The notes under the pieces: model-generated
Told to the model about the DNA's origin: nothing
The model's database searches: none
What the model saw: the letters and a program-made list of their open reading frames with translations, nothing else
Shown here: positions 1 through 6,351 of the stretch, one piece after another
Layout of the letters: the number at the start of each line of letters is the position of its first letter
Position numbering within the stretch: position 1 is the stretch's first letter
Made by a program: the position numbers and the translations under genes
From: Bacillus sp. SG-1
Lineage (GTDB): Bacteria; Bacillota; Bacilli; Bacillales; Bacillaceae_B
Length of the DNA: 45,782 bases
Assembly (NCBI RefSeq): GCF_000181495.1
Contig: NZ_ABCF01000018.1
Span: forward strand, 1 to 45,782
Reading direction: 5' to 3'

Positions 1-1194
1 GGCACCCGAACGTGGAGGGTCAAGGAGAAGCAATTCAGGTCTCCCAAAGCTCTCCAGGATTTGATCAATTCCTTTTCTTGCATCCTTCGCGAGGAAGGTT
101 GTATTAGAAATGCCATTATCCTCAGCATTTCGCTTGGCAGATTCAATTGAACTTTCCACAATTTCAATTCCGGCAAGTTCACCTACACGGTTCGCAAACG
201 GAAGGGAGAAGGTCCCCACACCACAGAATAGATCGATCATTTTTTCCGTTTTCTTTGGTTTACCCATTTCAACTGCCAGGTCTACAAGTTTTTGCGCCTG
301 AACAGGGTTCGTTTGGAAGAACGTGTCAAACCAAAGGCGGAAACGATATCCGTCCATTTCATCATAAATGAAATCCCGTCCTGCAAGAACGTGTGTTTTT
401 TCCGATTGAGCGCGATCTGCCCAATCTCTGTTTTCAAGCCATAACAAACTTTTCACTTTCGGGAACTTTTCCTCAACACGCTTCACCAAATCAGAAACAG
501 CTTCTTCCAGATTACTTTCTGGGGCTTCTGTTGCAAAAAGGCCAAGCATAATTTCACCTGTTGCAAAGGACTGTCTGACCATCAAGTGGCGAAGCAATCC
601 TTCGTGGGCATCTTTGTCATATCCTTTTAATCCATGGGCATTGACCCAATTTGCCACTTCCATAGCCGTTTCAACCATTTCTTCACTTGCAATCAAGCAA
701 GTCTCAAGCGAAATGACTTTGCGGAAGTTTCCTTGTTCGTGAAGACCTAAAGAGCCATCCGGGGCGAATGTAAATTCCATTTTGTTACGGTAACGCCACG
801 GATTGTCCATCCCGATCGTATCCAATACCAGCGCCGGGTCATACCCTTGTGAGGCAATTTCCTCTTTCACATGGTCAGTCTTTTGTTTCAGCTGACCCTC
901 ATAGCTCAAATGCTGCCATACACAACCGCCGCATCGTTCAAAGTGAGGGCAGGGCGGTGCAGTTCTTTCAGGATGAGCCTCAAGAATTTCTTCAGGGTGC
1001 GCCTTTCTTCTTCTTTTCAGCGGCTCGTCCACTACTACTCTCACCTTCTCGCCCGGAAGAGTGCGAGGAATTGTAAGCTTTAATTTACCTATATTTCCTT
1101 TTTCATTTTCACGCCAGACAACAGCCTGTCCAGCTCCTCTATCATCCAATCGATGTACTTGCGCTTCTATCATTTCACCTTTTTCAATTTTCAA
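1..1194 (-). CDS. rlmD: 23S rRNA (uracil-C5)-methyltransferase RlmD/RlmCD, partial (C-terminus off window)
   Basis: SAM-dependent enzyme of the TrmA/RumA family that methylates a uracil C5 in 23S rRNA. Seen in order: a TRAM-like N-terminal region, an iron-sulfur cluster motif CPHFERCGGC, the SAM-binding motif DLFCGVGTFSLP (near base 225) and the DPPRSG motif right at the window edge. The catalytic cysteine motif lies beyond base 1. The start is chosen at TTG 1194 because AAGGAGGA sits 7 bases before it; the internal ATG at 1173 has a poorly spaced site. The frame is open to base 1, so only the last 40-60 codons should be missing. Family assignment is firm; which of the two 23S uracils (or both, as in B. 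subtilis RlmCD) cannot be told. Confidence 0.93.
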   Translation of the reverse strand, partial: MKIEKGEMIEAQVHRLDDRGAGQAVVWRENEKGNIGKLKLTIPRTLPGEKVRVVVDEPLKRRRKAHPEEILEAHPERTAPPCPHFERCGGCVWQHLSYEGQLKQKTDHVKEEIASQGYDPALVLDTIGMDNPWRYRNKMEFTFAPDGSLGLHEQGNFRKVISLETCLIASEEMVETAMEVANWVNAHGLKGYDKDAHEGLLRHLMVRQSFATGEIMLGLFATEAPESNLEEAVSDLVKRVEEKFPKVKSLLWLENRDWADRAQSEKTHVLAGRDFIYDEMDGYRFRLWFDTFFQTNPVQAQKLVDLAVEMGKPKKTEKMIDLFCGVGTFSLPFANRVGELAGIEIVESSIESAKRNAEDNGISNTTFLAKDARKGIDQILESFGRPELLLLDPPRSGA

Positions 1195-1225
1195 TTAGAG
1201 TTCCTCCTTCATACAGAGCTTTTAC

Positions 1226-1254
1226 ATTCTATATATGATAACTAATAAGTTCAA
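1226..1254 (-). promoter_or_regulatory. Candidate sigma-A promoter of rlmD
   Basis: On the minus strand TTGAAC and TAGAAT are separated by exactly 17 bases, about 30 bases ahead of the TTG start of rlmD. Spacing and hexamers fit a housekeeping promoter; this is pattern matching only. Confidence 0.5.
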
Positions 1255-1611
1255 TTAACAGCCTTTATCTTCAAGAAAATATACTTATACAGTATAAAGG
1301 ACGAAACGCCATTTTGGAATCCCTTCCTTCTTAAATGTAGAAATTTACAATCAAAAAGCTTGAGCGAAGATGATCACGCTAGTCTTTATTACCTTTTCAG
1401 CCGATTTTCCGTTAGCTGCCAGGGAGTCCTTCCATGAGGTATTGATTTAAGTGGGATAAGAAAAGTACAGGAGTAGTGAAATACGATGAGAAATTTGGAG
1501 AATTGGCCATCTTTATAACTGTATCCATACACTTCCTTGGGGGCCCGACACAGATTGGCAGGTGTTTTTAATAGGTTCTTTTTTTTTGTATATACTGCTA
1601 GTGGATGAGTA

Positions 1612-1918
1612 GTTGATTTCCGCTCCAGGTATGCGACTCAGCGGGGCGGTCGGTGAGCCTCCTCGGCTACGCCTGTGGGGTTACGTTCCGGTGGGTACGT
1701 AGCCTTGGTCTCACCTGTCATCAAAAGTGGTAGCACCCAGGTCAGCCCCGACAGGCAAATGTTCCGAAGAGAAAAAAAGGTGCTCTTTCCTTTTATTCTC
1801 TTCGGGTTATTTGATCCTGAGGGGCTGGGTTACGTTCCAGTAGGTACGTAACCTTGGTGATGGAACTAGACGTCCCGCTAGTTCCGCAGGAGATCGCACA
1901 CCTTTCGCTCTAATCAAC
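1612..1918. repeat. Hairpin-rich intergenic element with imperfect inverted ends (Bacillus-type repeat, MITE-like)
   Basis: Both ends carry GTTGATT in inverted orientation (1612-1618 and 1912-1918), followed by related CGCTCC/AGGT/TGCGA blocks, giving imperfect terminal inverted repeats of about 25 bases. Internal blocks such as GGTGAGCCTCCTCGGC and CCGCAGGAG match a repeat I recall as common between genes in many Bacillaceae genomes. Inside are hairpins at 1767-1803 (GAAGAGAA/TTCTCTTC) and 1862-1885 (GGAACTAG/CTAGTTCC), plus the 31 bp duplicated hairpin listed separately. No ORF of note. Together with the repeats at 1953-1977 and 2136-2203 it fills the gene-free stretch 1195-2272. Confidence 0.6.
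1679..1858. repeat. Pair of 31 bp direct repeats, each a hairpin (1679-1709 and 1828-1858)
   Basis: The two copies match at 28 of 31 positions (all three differences are G/A). Each folds with an 8 bp stem, GGTTACGT pairing with ACGTAACC in the second copy and with ACGTAGCC (one U-G pair) in the first. Both follow a run of G residues. Repeat offset is 149 bases. They look like insertions into the surrounding 307 bp element, because the block that normally reads GGGG-TCTCACCTG in that repeat is split by the first copy. Confidence 0.6.
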
Positions 1919-1952
1919 CATTCGTAAACACATCTAGAAAAATTAGTTAAAA

Positions 1953-1977
1953 AGCAACAATCTTATAGAAAACAGCC
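1953..1977 (+). repeat. Lone right arm of the AGCAACAA/AACAGCC inverted-repeat family
   Basis: The sequence starts AGCAACAATCTT and ends GAAAACAGCC, matching the right arms of the elements at 5114-5191 and 29386-29576. Only a short left-arm trace (TTCGTAAAC, 1921-1929) precedes it, where the neighbouring element ends, so this is a truncated copy. Confidence 0.5.
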
Positions 1978-2135
1978 TTTCAATAAGATTTTACTGCAAA
2001 TTACAGGTAAGTATCATTATTAAGATACATAACTCACCATTTCCGCTCTAGTTTATAGTCGTTAAACTTCTTCTCTGATAGGCGTTTAGATGAAGCTATT
2101 CTGTATGTCAGCTTCCATCACTGAGGACGAGGAAT

Positions 2136-2203
2136 TTTATCGGCGACTATCGTGTTTTATCGGCGATTCCTGAAATTTATCAGCGATTATCTGCATTATC
2201 GAC
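2136..2203. repeat. Short 20 bp tandem repeat, three units plus a partial fourth
   Basis: TTTATCGGCGA or TTTATCAGCGA begins at 2136, 2156 and 2176, an exact 20 base period; a degraded fourth unit (TTATCGAC) begins at 2196. The second half of each unit varies more. It lies downstream of the small membrane-protein gene at 2273-2470 (which reads toward it). Confidence 0.65.
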
Positions 2204-2272
2204 TAACCGACAAATATCGGCTTTCATCCCGAAATAAAAACACTAATTTACACGCAAGGAATGGTGCATAGA

Positions 2273-2470
2273 TCAAAATAGTAATGCATATATGATATAT
2301 CCGACAACCAACAAAACTATTAGCAGCCCGGTCCCTTTCCAGCCTTGACCTCCCACTATGTCGGCAAGATTCCTGTCTTTACTCTCACCAATGCTTCCAA
2401 GAGGATTCCTCTTGAGCTCTTCTTGCCTCAGCCTTTCCCTCTTGTCTTCAGGACTTTCTTTTCCAACCAT
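2273..2470 (-). CDS. DUF6366-like small membrane protein
   Basis: 65 residues: a charged, Lys/Glu/Arg-rich N-terminus (SPEDKRERLRQEELKRNPLG), a Gly/Trp stretch (VGGQGWKGTG) and one C-terminal membrane segment (about residues 46-64). This layout matches what I know as the DUF6366 family of Bacillaceae; function unknown. The start is ATG 2470, not the TTG at 2476, because AAGGGGGAG lies 6 bases before the ATG and abuts the TTG. The site overlaps the end of the upstream acetyltransferase gene, whose stop is 2 bases away, so the two are probably translationally coupled. Confidence 0.75.
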   Translation of the reverse strand: MVGKESPEDKRERLRQEELKRNPLGSIGESKDRNLADIVGGQGWKGTGLLIVLLVVGYIIYALLF

Positions 2471-2472
2471 TT

Positions 2473-3030
2473 TCAACTCCCCCTTATTTTATCGTCCAAA
2501 TCGCTTTTTAAAAGGGAGTACATATAAAGATCATCAAAGTTGCCATTCGTATATTCATAGTGCCGTAATAGTCCTTCCCTCTGGAAACCTTTGGCTTCCA
2601 CCAGCATTTGAGAGGGAGAGTTTCCCGGCTCTATTAATGCCTGAATCCTCTCAAGATGAAAGTGTTTAAAGCCATATAGGACGACCGCTTCCAAGGCTTC
2701 TCCGGCAATTCCTTTCCCCCAATAATCCTGGCTTAATTCATACCCTATTTCTGCTCTGGAATGCTCGGCAGCCATATTAAGAAAACCACAGCTTCCAATC
2801 ATTTTATTATTTTCTTTGAGGGTTATTCCCCATCTAATGCCGCTGCCATCTTTCAGAATAGAATCGTACCATTGTATTTCTCCCAGTGCATCTTCAATTG
2901 ATTGAAAAGGCAGCAGCCCCATGTGTTTAACGACATCTTGATCAGACAGGTATTTTAACATATCTTGAGCATCATCTTTTATAGGTTGTCTTAAAATCAA
3001 CCGATTTGTTTCTATAACTGGAAATATCAT
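2473..3030 (-). CDS. GNAT N-acetyltransferase, RimJ/RimL type
   Basis: 185 residues with the RimJ/RimL-style opening IETNRLILRQ and acetyl-CoA motif A at YWGKGIAGEAL, followed by the conserved IEPGNSPSQMLVEAKGF segment typical of this subfamily (normal length 170-190). It should transfer acetyl from acetyl-CoA to an amine, either a protein N-terminus or a small molecule; the substrate cannot be read from sequence. ATG start with AAAGGAGG 8 bases upstream. It heads the two-gene unit with the DUF6366 gene. Confidence 0.88.
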   Translation of the reverse strand: MIFPVIETNRLILRQPIKDDAQDMLKYLSDQDVVKHMGLLPFQSIEDALGEIQWYDSILKDGSGIRWGITLKENNKMIGSCGFLNMAAEHSRAEIGYELSQDYWGKGIAGEALEAVVLYGFKHFHLERIQALIEPGNSPSQMLVEAKGFQREGLLRHYEYTNGNFDDLYMYSLLKSDLDDKIRGS

Positions 3031-3178
3031 ACTATGCCCTCCTTTCTAGACTCTTTGATGGTAGGAGCTCATCATCTTTCCCAGCAGCCATAGTCATCTC
3101 ATTATTTTATGCCGCCTTGCTTCTAATAAGGTAAAGTAAGCTGATGATCTAGTACCTATGACAATACTGTCATTCAAT

Positions 3179-3655
3179 TTAAGTCCAGTCTTTTTCCATA
3201 ATAATGAAATCGTAAGTAGTGCCCCTGATTTCATTTTGAAATTCTCCTTTTCTTTTAAAGCCGGCATTCTCATAAAGCTTTATCGCCCGTTTGTTAAAAT
3301 CTACGACAGCCAGCTCAAGATGGTCATATTTAAATATACCTCTTCCTTCATTTATAATTGCGTCCATAAAAGAGGAACCGTAGCCTTTTCCCGTAAGTGA
3401 AGGCTTCATCTGAACACCGACCGCAAGTACTTCATCATCATCATCATCAGCGACGTTAAAAAATTCACAATTTCCAGCTAGTGTTCCATCCTTTGTAAAC
3501 ACCGAGAAGGCTCTGTCAGAATCTATACTCTCCCTGAAACCATCGATTTTTTCCTGTTGGATATCATTATCATAAAAAGCATAAATGCCATCATACGTCC
3601 ATGTTAAGAATTCTTCGATGTCATCTGACGTTCTCTTCCTAAGGGTAAATTCCAT
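3179..3655 (-). CDS. GNAT N-acetyltransferase
   Basis: 158 residues of a single GNAT fold. Acetyl-CoA motif A is at SLTGKGYGSSFMDA; motif B follows as LAVVDFNKRAIKLYENAGF, the usual place where the substrate-facing strand and NxxAxxLYxxxGF helix lie. An acidic run of four Asp plus Glu (about residues 69-74) precedes beta-4. Substrate unknown. ATG start with GAGG 6 bases upstream. It is separated from the next acetyltransferase by about 150 bases and is probably its own unit. Confidence 0.87.
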   Translation of the reverse strand: MEFTLRKRTSDDIEEFLTWTYDGIYAFYDNDIQQEKIDGFRESIDSDRAFSVFTKDGTLAGNCEFFNVADDDDDEVLAVGVQMKPSLTGKGYGSSFMDAIINEGRGIFKYDHLELAVVDFNKRAIKLYENAGFKRKGEFQNEIRGTTYDFIIMEKDWT

Positions 3656-3743
3656 GTTCGGTCCTCATTTCTAAATCCTTTTCAAAGGCTTTATTTTAAT
3701 AGTTTCAATGTTTCACTATGGTAAATTGACTATTGCTAATACA

Positions 3744-3774
3744 GGTTGATTGAAGCGGAAGGTGCGTGTCCTCC
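3744..3774 (+). repeat. End fragment of the Bacillus-type element seen at 1612-1918
   Basis: GGTTGATTGAAGCGGAAGGTGCGTG matches, in opposite orientation, the right end of the 307 bp element (its complement starts GGTTGATTAGAGCG and continues AAGGTGTGCG). A CCTGTCC block about 20 bases on is a further trace. It is a degenerate remnant in the 209 base gap 3656-3864, which holds no gene. Confidence 0.45.
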
Positions 3775-3864
3775 TTCATGATCAACCGGACCTGTCCAGT
3801 TGGTTAATGAAAAGAGTTTTTTTAAACAAAGCATCCTCCCAGCCTTTCGATAGACAGAGGGTAA

Positions 3865-4272
3865 TTAAAACTCTACATAAAAAGGCTGCATCTTCTCATC
3901 TAAGGAATACTCTATTCTTTCTTTGAAGTTGAGGCAGGTGACCATTTCATACACCTTCTCTATAGGAAAGAAACCAACTTCCAAGGCTTCTTCCGTTGTC
4001 GTCAGCTCTCCTCCTATCGGTCTTCCGAGAAATAGGGTATTACAAATAGATCTGTCAACATTTTGAAAGACGCCACAAAATCTTGTTACCTCGATATCCA
4101 GTCCACATTCTTCTTTTGTTTCGCGAATAGCCGCTGCTTTCAGTGATTCTCCTTCTTCCACTTGTCCGCCGGGCATCTCCCATCCCCTTCTGGGACCTTT
4201 AATCAATAACACCTCATTTACTTCATTTACGACAATAGCTGCTGCTGAAACGATATGCTTTGGCGGTTCCAT
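3865..4272 (-). CDS. Nudix hydrolase
   Basis: 135 residues; a complete Nudix box spans residues 36-57 (G36-x5-E42-x7-R50-E51-x2-E54-E55-x-G57), with the catalytic glutamates in REtkEECG. The family cleaves nucleoside diphosphates linked to another group X; the particular substrate is not predictable. Length is normal for a single-domain MutT-like protein. ATG start with GGGAGAG upstream. Only 41 bases separate it from the end of the PhzF-like gene, so the two are likely cotranscribed. Confidence 0.9.
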   Translation of the reverse strand: MEPPKHIVSAAAIVVNEVNEVLLIKGPRRGWEMPGGQVEEGESLKAAAIRETKEECGLDIEVTRFCGVFQNVDRSICNTLFLGRPIGGELTTTEEALEVGFFPIEKVYEMVTCLNFKERIEYSLDEKMQPFYVEF

Positions 4273-4313
4273 GTACTTTTCTCTCCCCTTTAAGTGAAAT
4301 CCATTCTGTTCTG

Positions 4314-5093
4314 CTATACGTTTATATATCCTTCCAGATACGCAACTGCTTCTCCTGCCATTTTAATCTTATCTCCCAGGTCCTTGCAGTACAGCTTCCC
4401 GCCTCGTTGGGATAACTGTAAAGCTGTCAGTTTGGATTGGTTTAATACTTCACTCCAATAAGGCACTAATGTGCAGTGAGCTGAACCTGTAACGGGATCT
4501 TCATCTATTCCTGCCCTGGGAGCAAAAAATCTTGATACAAAATCGACTTCAGTGCCTCGGGCGGTAACGATAACACCCAGCGCATCCAGTTTTTTCAATT
4601 CTTCCACGTTCACTGCCAGATCCACGATATCTTGTTCTGTTTCAAATACAGCCAGATAATCCCTTGCCTTATAGACTTCTTTTGGTTCTCTCCCCAACCC
4701 TTTTATAAGTTCATGAGGTACTTCACAAGGCTTACCCGGTCTTGAAGGGAAAAGGAGTGAAAGCAAAGCCCCTTCTTTGGAAACTTCCAATACACCGCTT
4801 TTCGTGTAAAAGTTTATTTGTTCTAATGTGGTGTCCATGTAGTTAAAAATCACAAAAGCTGAGGCCAATGTAGCATGACCGCATAAATCAATCTCTTCTT
4901 TAGGTGTGAACCACCTCAGTTCATAATCGTTATCTTTTTTCACAAAGAAAGCAGTTTCCGCCAGATTGTTTTCTGCTGCAATTTTTTGCATCAACTCGTC
5001 TTCAATCCAATGTTCAAGCGGGCAGACAGCAGCAGGATTTCCTTTAAATTGCTGGTCTGTAAAAGCATCAATTTGATATATCGGTAACCTCAT
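4314..5093 (-). CDS. PhzF-family isomerase/epimerase
   Basis: 259 residues of the PhzF (YddE/YHI9) family, two-lobed proteins of the diaminopimelate-epimerase fold. Seen: the opening YQIDAFTDQQFKGNPAAVC, the catalytic glutamate of NLAETAFF (E46), the DLCGHATLAS loop and the C-lobe DEDPVTGSAHC loop, all intact. The family includes an isomerase of phenazine synthesis, but most members have no known substrate and no phenazine genes are nearby. ATG start with AAGGAGGAA 6 bases upstream. Confidence 0.92.
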   Translation of the reverse strand: MRLPIYQIDAFTDQQFKGNPAAVCPLEHWIEDELMQKIAAENNLAETAFFVKKDNDYELRWFTPKEEIDLCGHATLASAFVIFNYMDTTLEQINFYTKSGVLEVSKEGALLSLLFPSRPGKPCEVPHELIKGLGREPKEVYKARDYLAVFETEQDIVDLAVNVEELKKLDALGVIVTARGTEVDFVSRFFAPRAGIDEDPVTGSAHCTLVPYWSEVLNQSKLTALQLSQRGGKLYCKDLGDKIKMAGEAVAYLEGYINV

Positions 5094-5113
5094 AGTATTT
5101 CCTCCTTATGAAA

Positions 5114-5191
5114 GGCTTTTTCTTAAACTTTCTTGCTATTTAATATATTTTTGGATTTTTTCCGTAAGCAACAACCTTTACGAGAACAGCC
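5114..5191. repeat. 78 bp inverted-repeat element (compact copy)
   Basis: Left arm GGCTTTTTCTTAAAC...TTGCT (5114-5137) and right arm AGCAACAACC...GAACAGCC (5168-5191) are imperfect inverted repeats of about 24 bases. The centre holds TTTTTGGATTTTTTCCG. A longer relative lies at 29386-29576 and a lone arm at 1953-1977. No coding capacity, so it is a MITE-like or REP-like element between the PhzF-like and adenylyltransferase genes. Confidence 0.6.
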
Positions 5192-5195
5192 TTAT

Positions 5196-5235
5196 GAAAA
5201 AACAGCTGAAGACCTACATCCGGTCCCAGCTGTTT
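5196..5235 (-). terminator. Rho-independent terminator of the ANT(6)-like gene
   Basis: A perfect 9 bp stem (AAACAGCTG, 5200-5208, with CAGCTGTTT, 5227-5235) is followed on the minus strand by six T residues. It lies just after the stop codon at 5239. Confidence 0.8.
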
Positions 5236-5238
5236 CGA

Positions 5239-6120
5239 TTAATAAATACCCTCAGCCTCTGGTGGAAGAGTTCTTACTTGCTGCAAATAATTCGACATGT
5301 TTTTATCATCGTCATAGGGATAAGTAAATGAAAGGGTGTCTGCCACTTCCTTTGCCAAAATACGAAAGAGGTTGCCGGCTGTAAAGAGAGCATCCCACAT
5401 ATTTTCATAGTTCCAATCCGCGTAGGTGTCCCGGTACATCTTCCAATAGGATTCCGGCAAGAAATTTTTATAGTATTTCCCCAACTTCCCAGGTGAAACT
5501 TTGAAATCGGTCTTTGTCCCAATCCACCAGGAGACCATTTCGTCGAGATTCCTTCTGATGATACTTTCAAACATGAATTTTGCATACGGTAATTCATCGC
5601 GCCAAATTCCTTTGGCCACATTTTGCTGACACCACCAGAAGTCATTACAGCAGCCGAAATACTGCCCATTTGTTGGCTTTTTCACATGATAGTCAACATC
5701 CGTGGCCTCTGGAATCGGTGGCAGATAATTGTCCTTGTCTAACAAAGGGATCGTGAGTTTATCACTGAGATACCTTTCATTCATGCATTCCAACGACTGA
5801 ATTTGCAAATCGATACGATTTCCGTCGGTAAACAGCATGAGGTATCCATAAGATTTCGTGAAATCTTTATGTTCTCCTGCCATCTTGTCCAACTTGTCGG
5901 GTTCTTGGATCATCAGCAGCTCACCGAAGGCTCCAATCCATTCTTTCTCTTCGATAAAAGGGGCCGTTTCCTTAACGACATAAACTATATCATAGTCTTG
6001 GAAAATATCTTTTGGTACATTGGGGTTGGTTCGTGAACCATTCATATATACAGCACGAATACGCTCATCTTCATTAGCTGTATTTAGAATAAGGTTCATC
6101 ATCTCTTGTTCTGTTCTCAA
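5239..6120 (-). CDS. Aminoglycoside 6-adenylyltransferase-like protein (ANT(6), AadK type)
   Basis: 293 residues. The family transfers AMP from ATP to the 6-hydroxyl of streptomycin-type aminoglycosides. Seen: the N-terminal RTEQEMMNLILNTANEDERI block, the nucleotidyltransferase signature GSRTNPNVPKDIFQDYDIVY with its metal-binding Asp pair, the second acidic strand GNRIDLQIQ, and the family motif FWWCQQNVAKGIWRDELPYAKFM. The start is taken as TTG 6120 rather than GTG 6123: it gives the MRTEQEMM opening that matches B. subtilis AadK and sits 7 bases from GGAGG. It is preceded by a strong hairpin containing a tiny ORF and followed by a clear terminator, so it is probably monocistronic. Actual resistance is not shown by sequence. 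Confidence 0.88.
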   Translation of the reverse strand: MRTEQEMMNLILNTANEDERIRAVYMNGSRTNPNVPKDIFQDYDIVYVVKETAPFIEEKEWIGAFGELLMIQEPDKLDKMAGEHKDFTKSYGYLMLFTDGNRIDLQIQSLECMNERYLSDKLTIPLLDKDNYLPPIPEATDVDYHVKKPTNGQYFGCCNDFWWCQQNVAKGIWRDELPYAKFMFESIIRRNLDEMVSWWIGTKTDFKVSPGKLGKYYKNFLPESYWKMYRDTYADWNYENMWDALFTAGNLFRILAKEVADTLSFTYPYDDDKNMSNYLQQVRTLPPEAEGIY

Positions 6121-6194
6121 CACATTCCCTCCTCGTCAATTTGATATAAAAAATGTTTTTTGTAAGGTAGGGGCTCGCGACCTGTTACGGAATG

Positions 6195-6229
6195 GCTATT
6201 TATTAAGGAGCCTGTCCTTCATAAATAGC
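6195..6229 (-). promoter_or_regulatory. Leader hairpin enclosing an 8-codon ORF, upstream of the ANT(6)-like gene
   Basis: GCTATTTAT pairs with ATAAATAGC and, further in, AAGGA with TCCTT, giving a 14 bp stem with a 5 base loop and one mismatched position. It has no T tract, so it is not a standard terminator. On the minus strand ATG 6222 to TAG 6196 encodes MKDRLLNK within the stem (an in-frame GTG 9 bases upstream would give MLFMKDRLLNK), with AGGAACGG before it. The layout resembles leader-peptide attenuators of some ribosome-targeting resistance genes, but this is inference. Confidence 0.4.
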
Positions 6230-6294
6230 ACCGTTCCTGATTAGAATTCCAAATAAGTTATTCCTGATTCCCGTAGTATTCCTGCTCTTCTTAC

Positions 6295-6336
6295 TAAAAC
6301 ACACAGCACACTCCTGTATAAGAAGGGGTGTGCTGT
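6295..6336 (-). terminator. Terminator of the sigma/anti-sigma fusion gene
   Basis: ACAGCACACTCCT (6303-6315) pairs with AGGGGTGTGCTGT (6324-6336), with one wobble, and is followed on the minus strand by GTGTTTTAG. It lies 16 bases past the stop codon at 6352. Confidence 0.75.
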
Positions 6337-6351
6337 CTGTTATTGGTGTAA

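Noticed and set aside
5239..6120. Recent acquisition of the aminoglycoside adenylyltransferase on a mobile element
   Set aside because: The gene resembles chromosomal AadK of Bacillus, its base use is like its neighbours and no mobile-element gene is adjacent.
5803..6244. Plus-strand ORFs opposite the adenylyltransferase gene and leader
   Set aside because: The opposite strand holds a complete family protein; the plus frames have no recognisable content.
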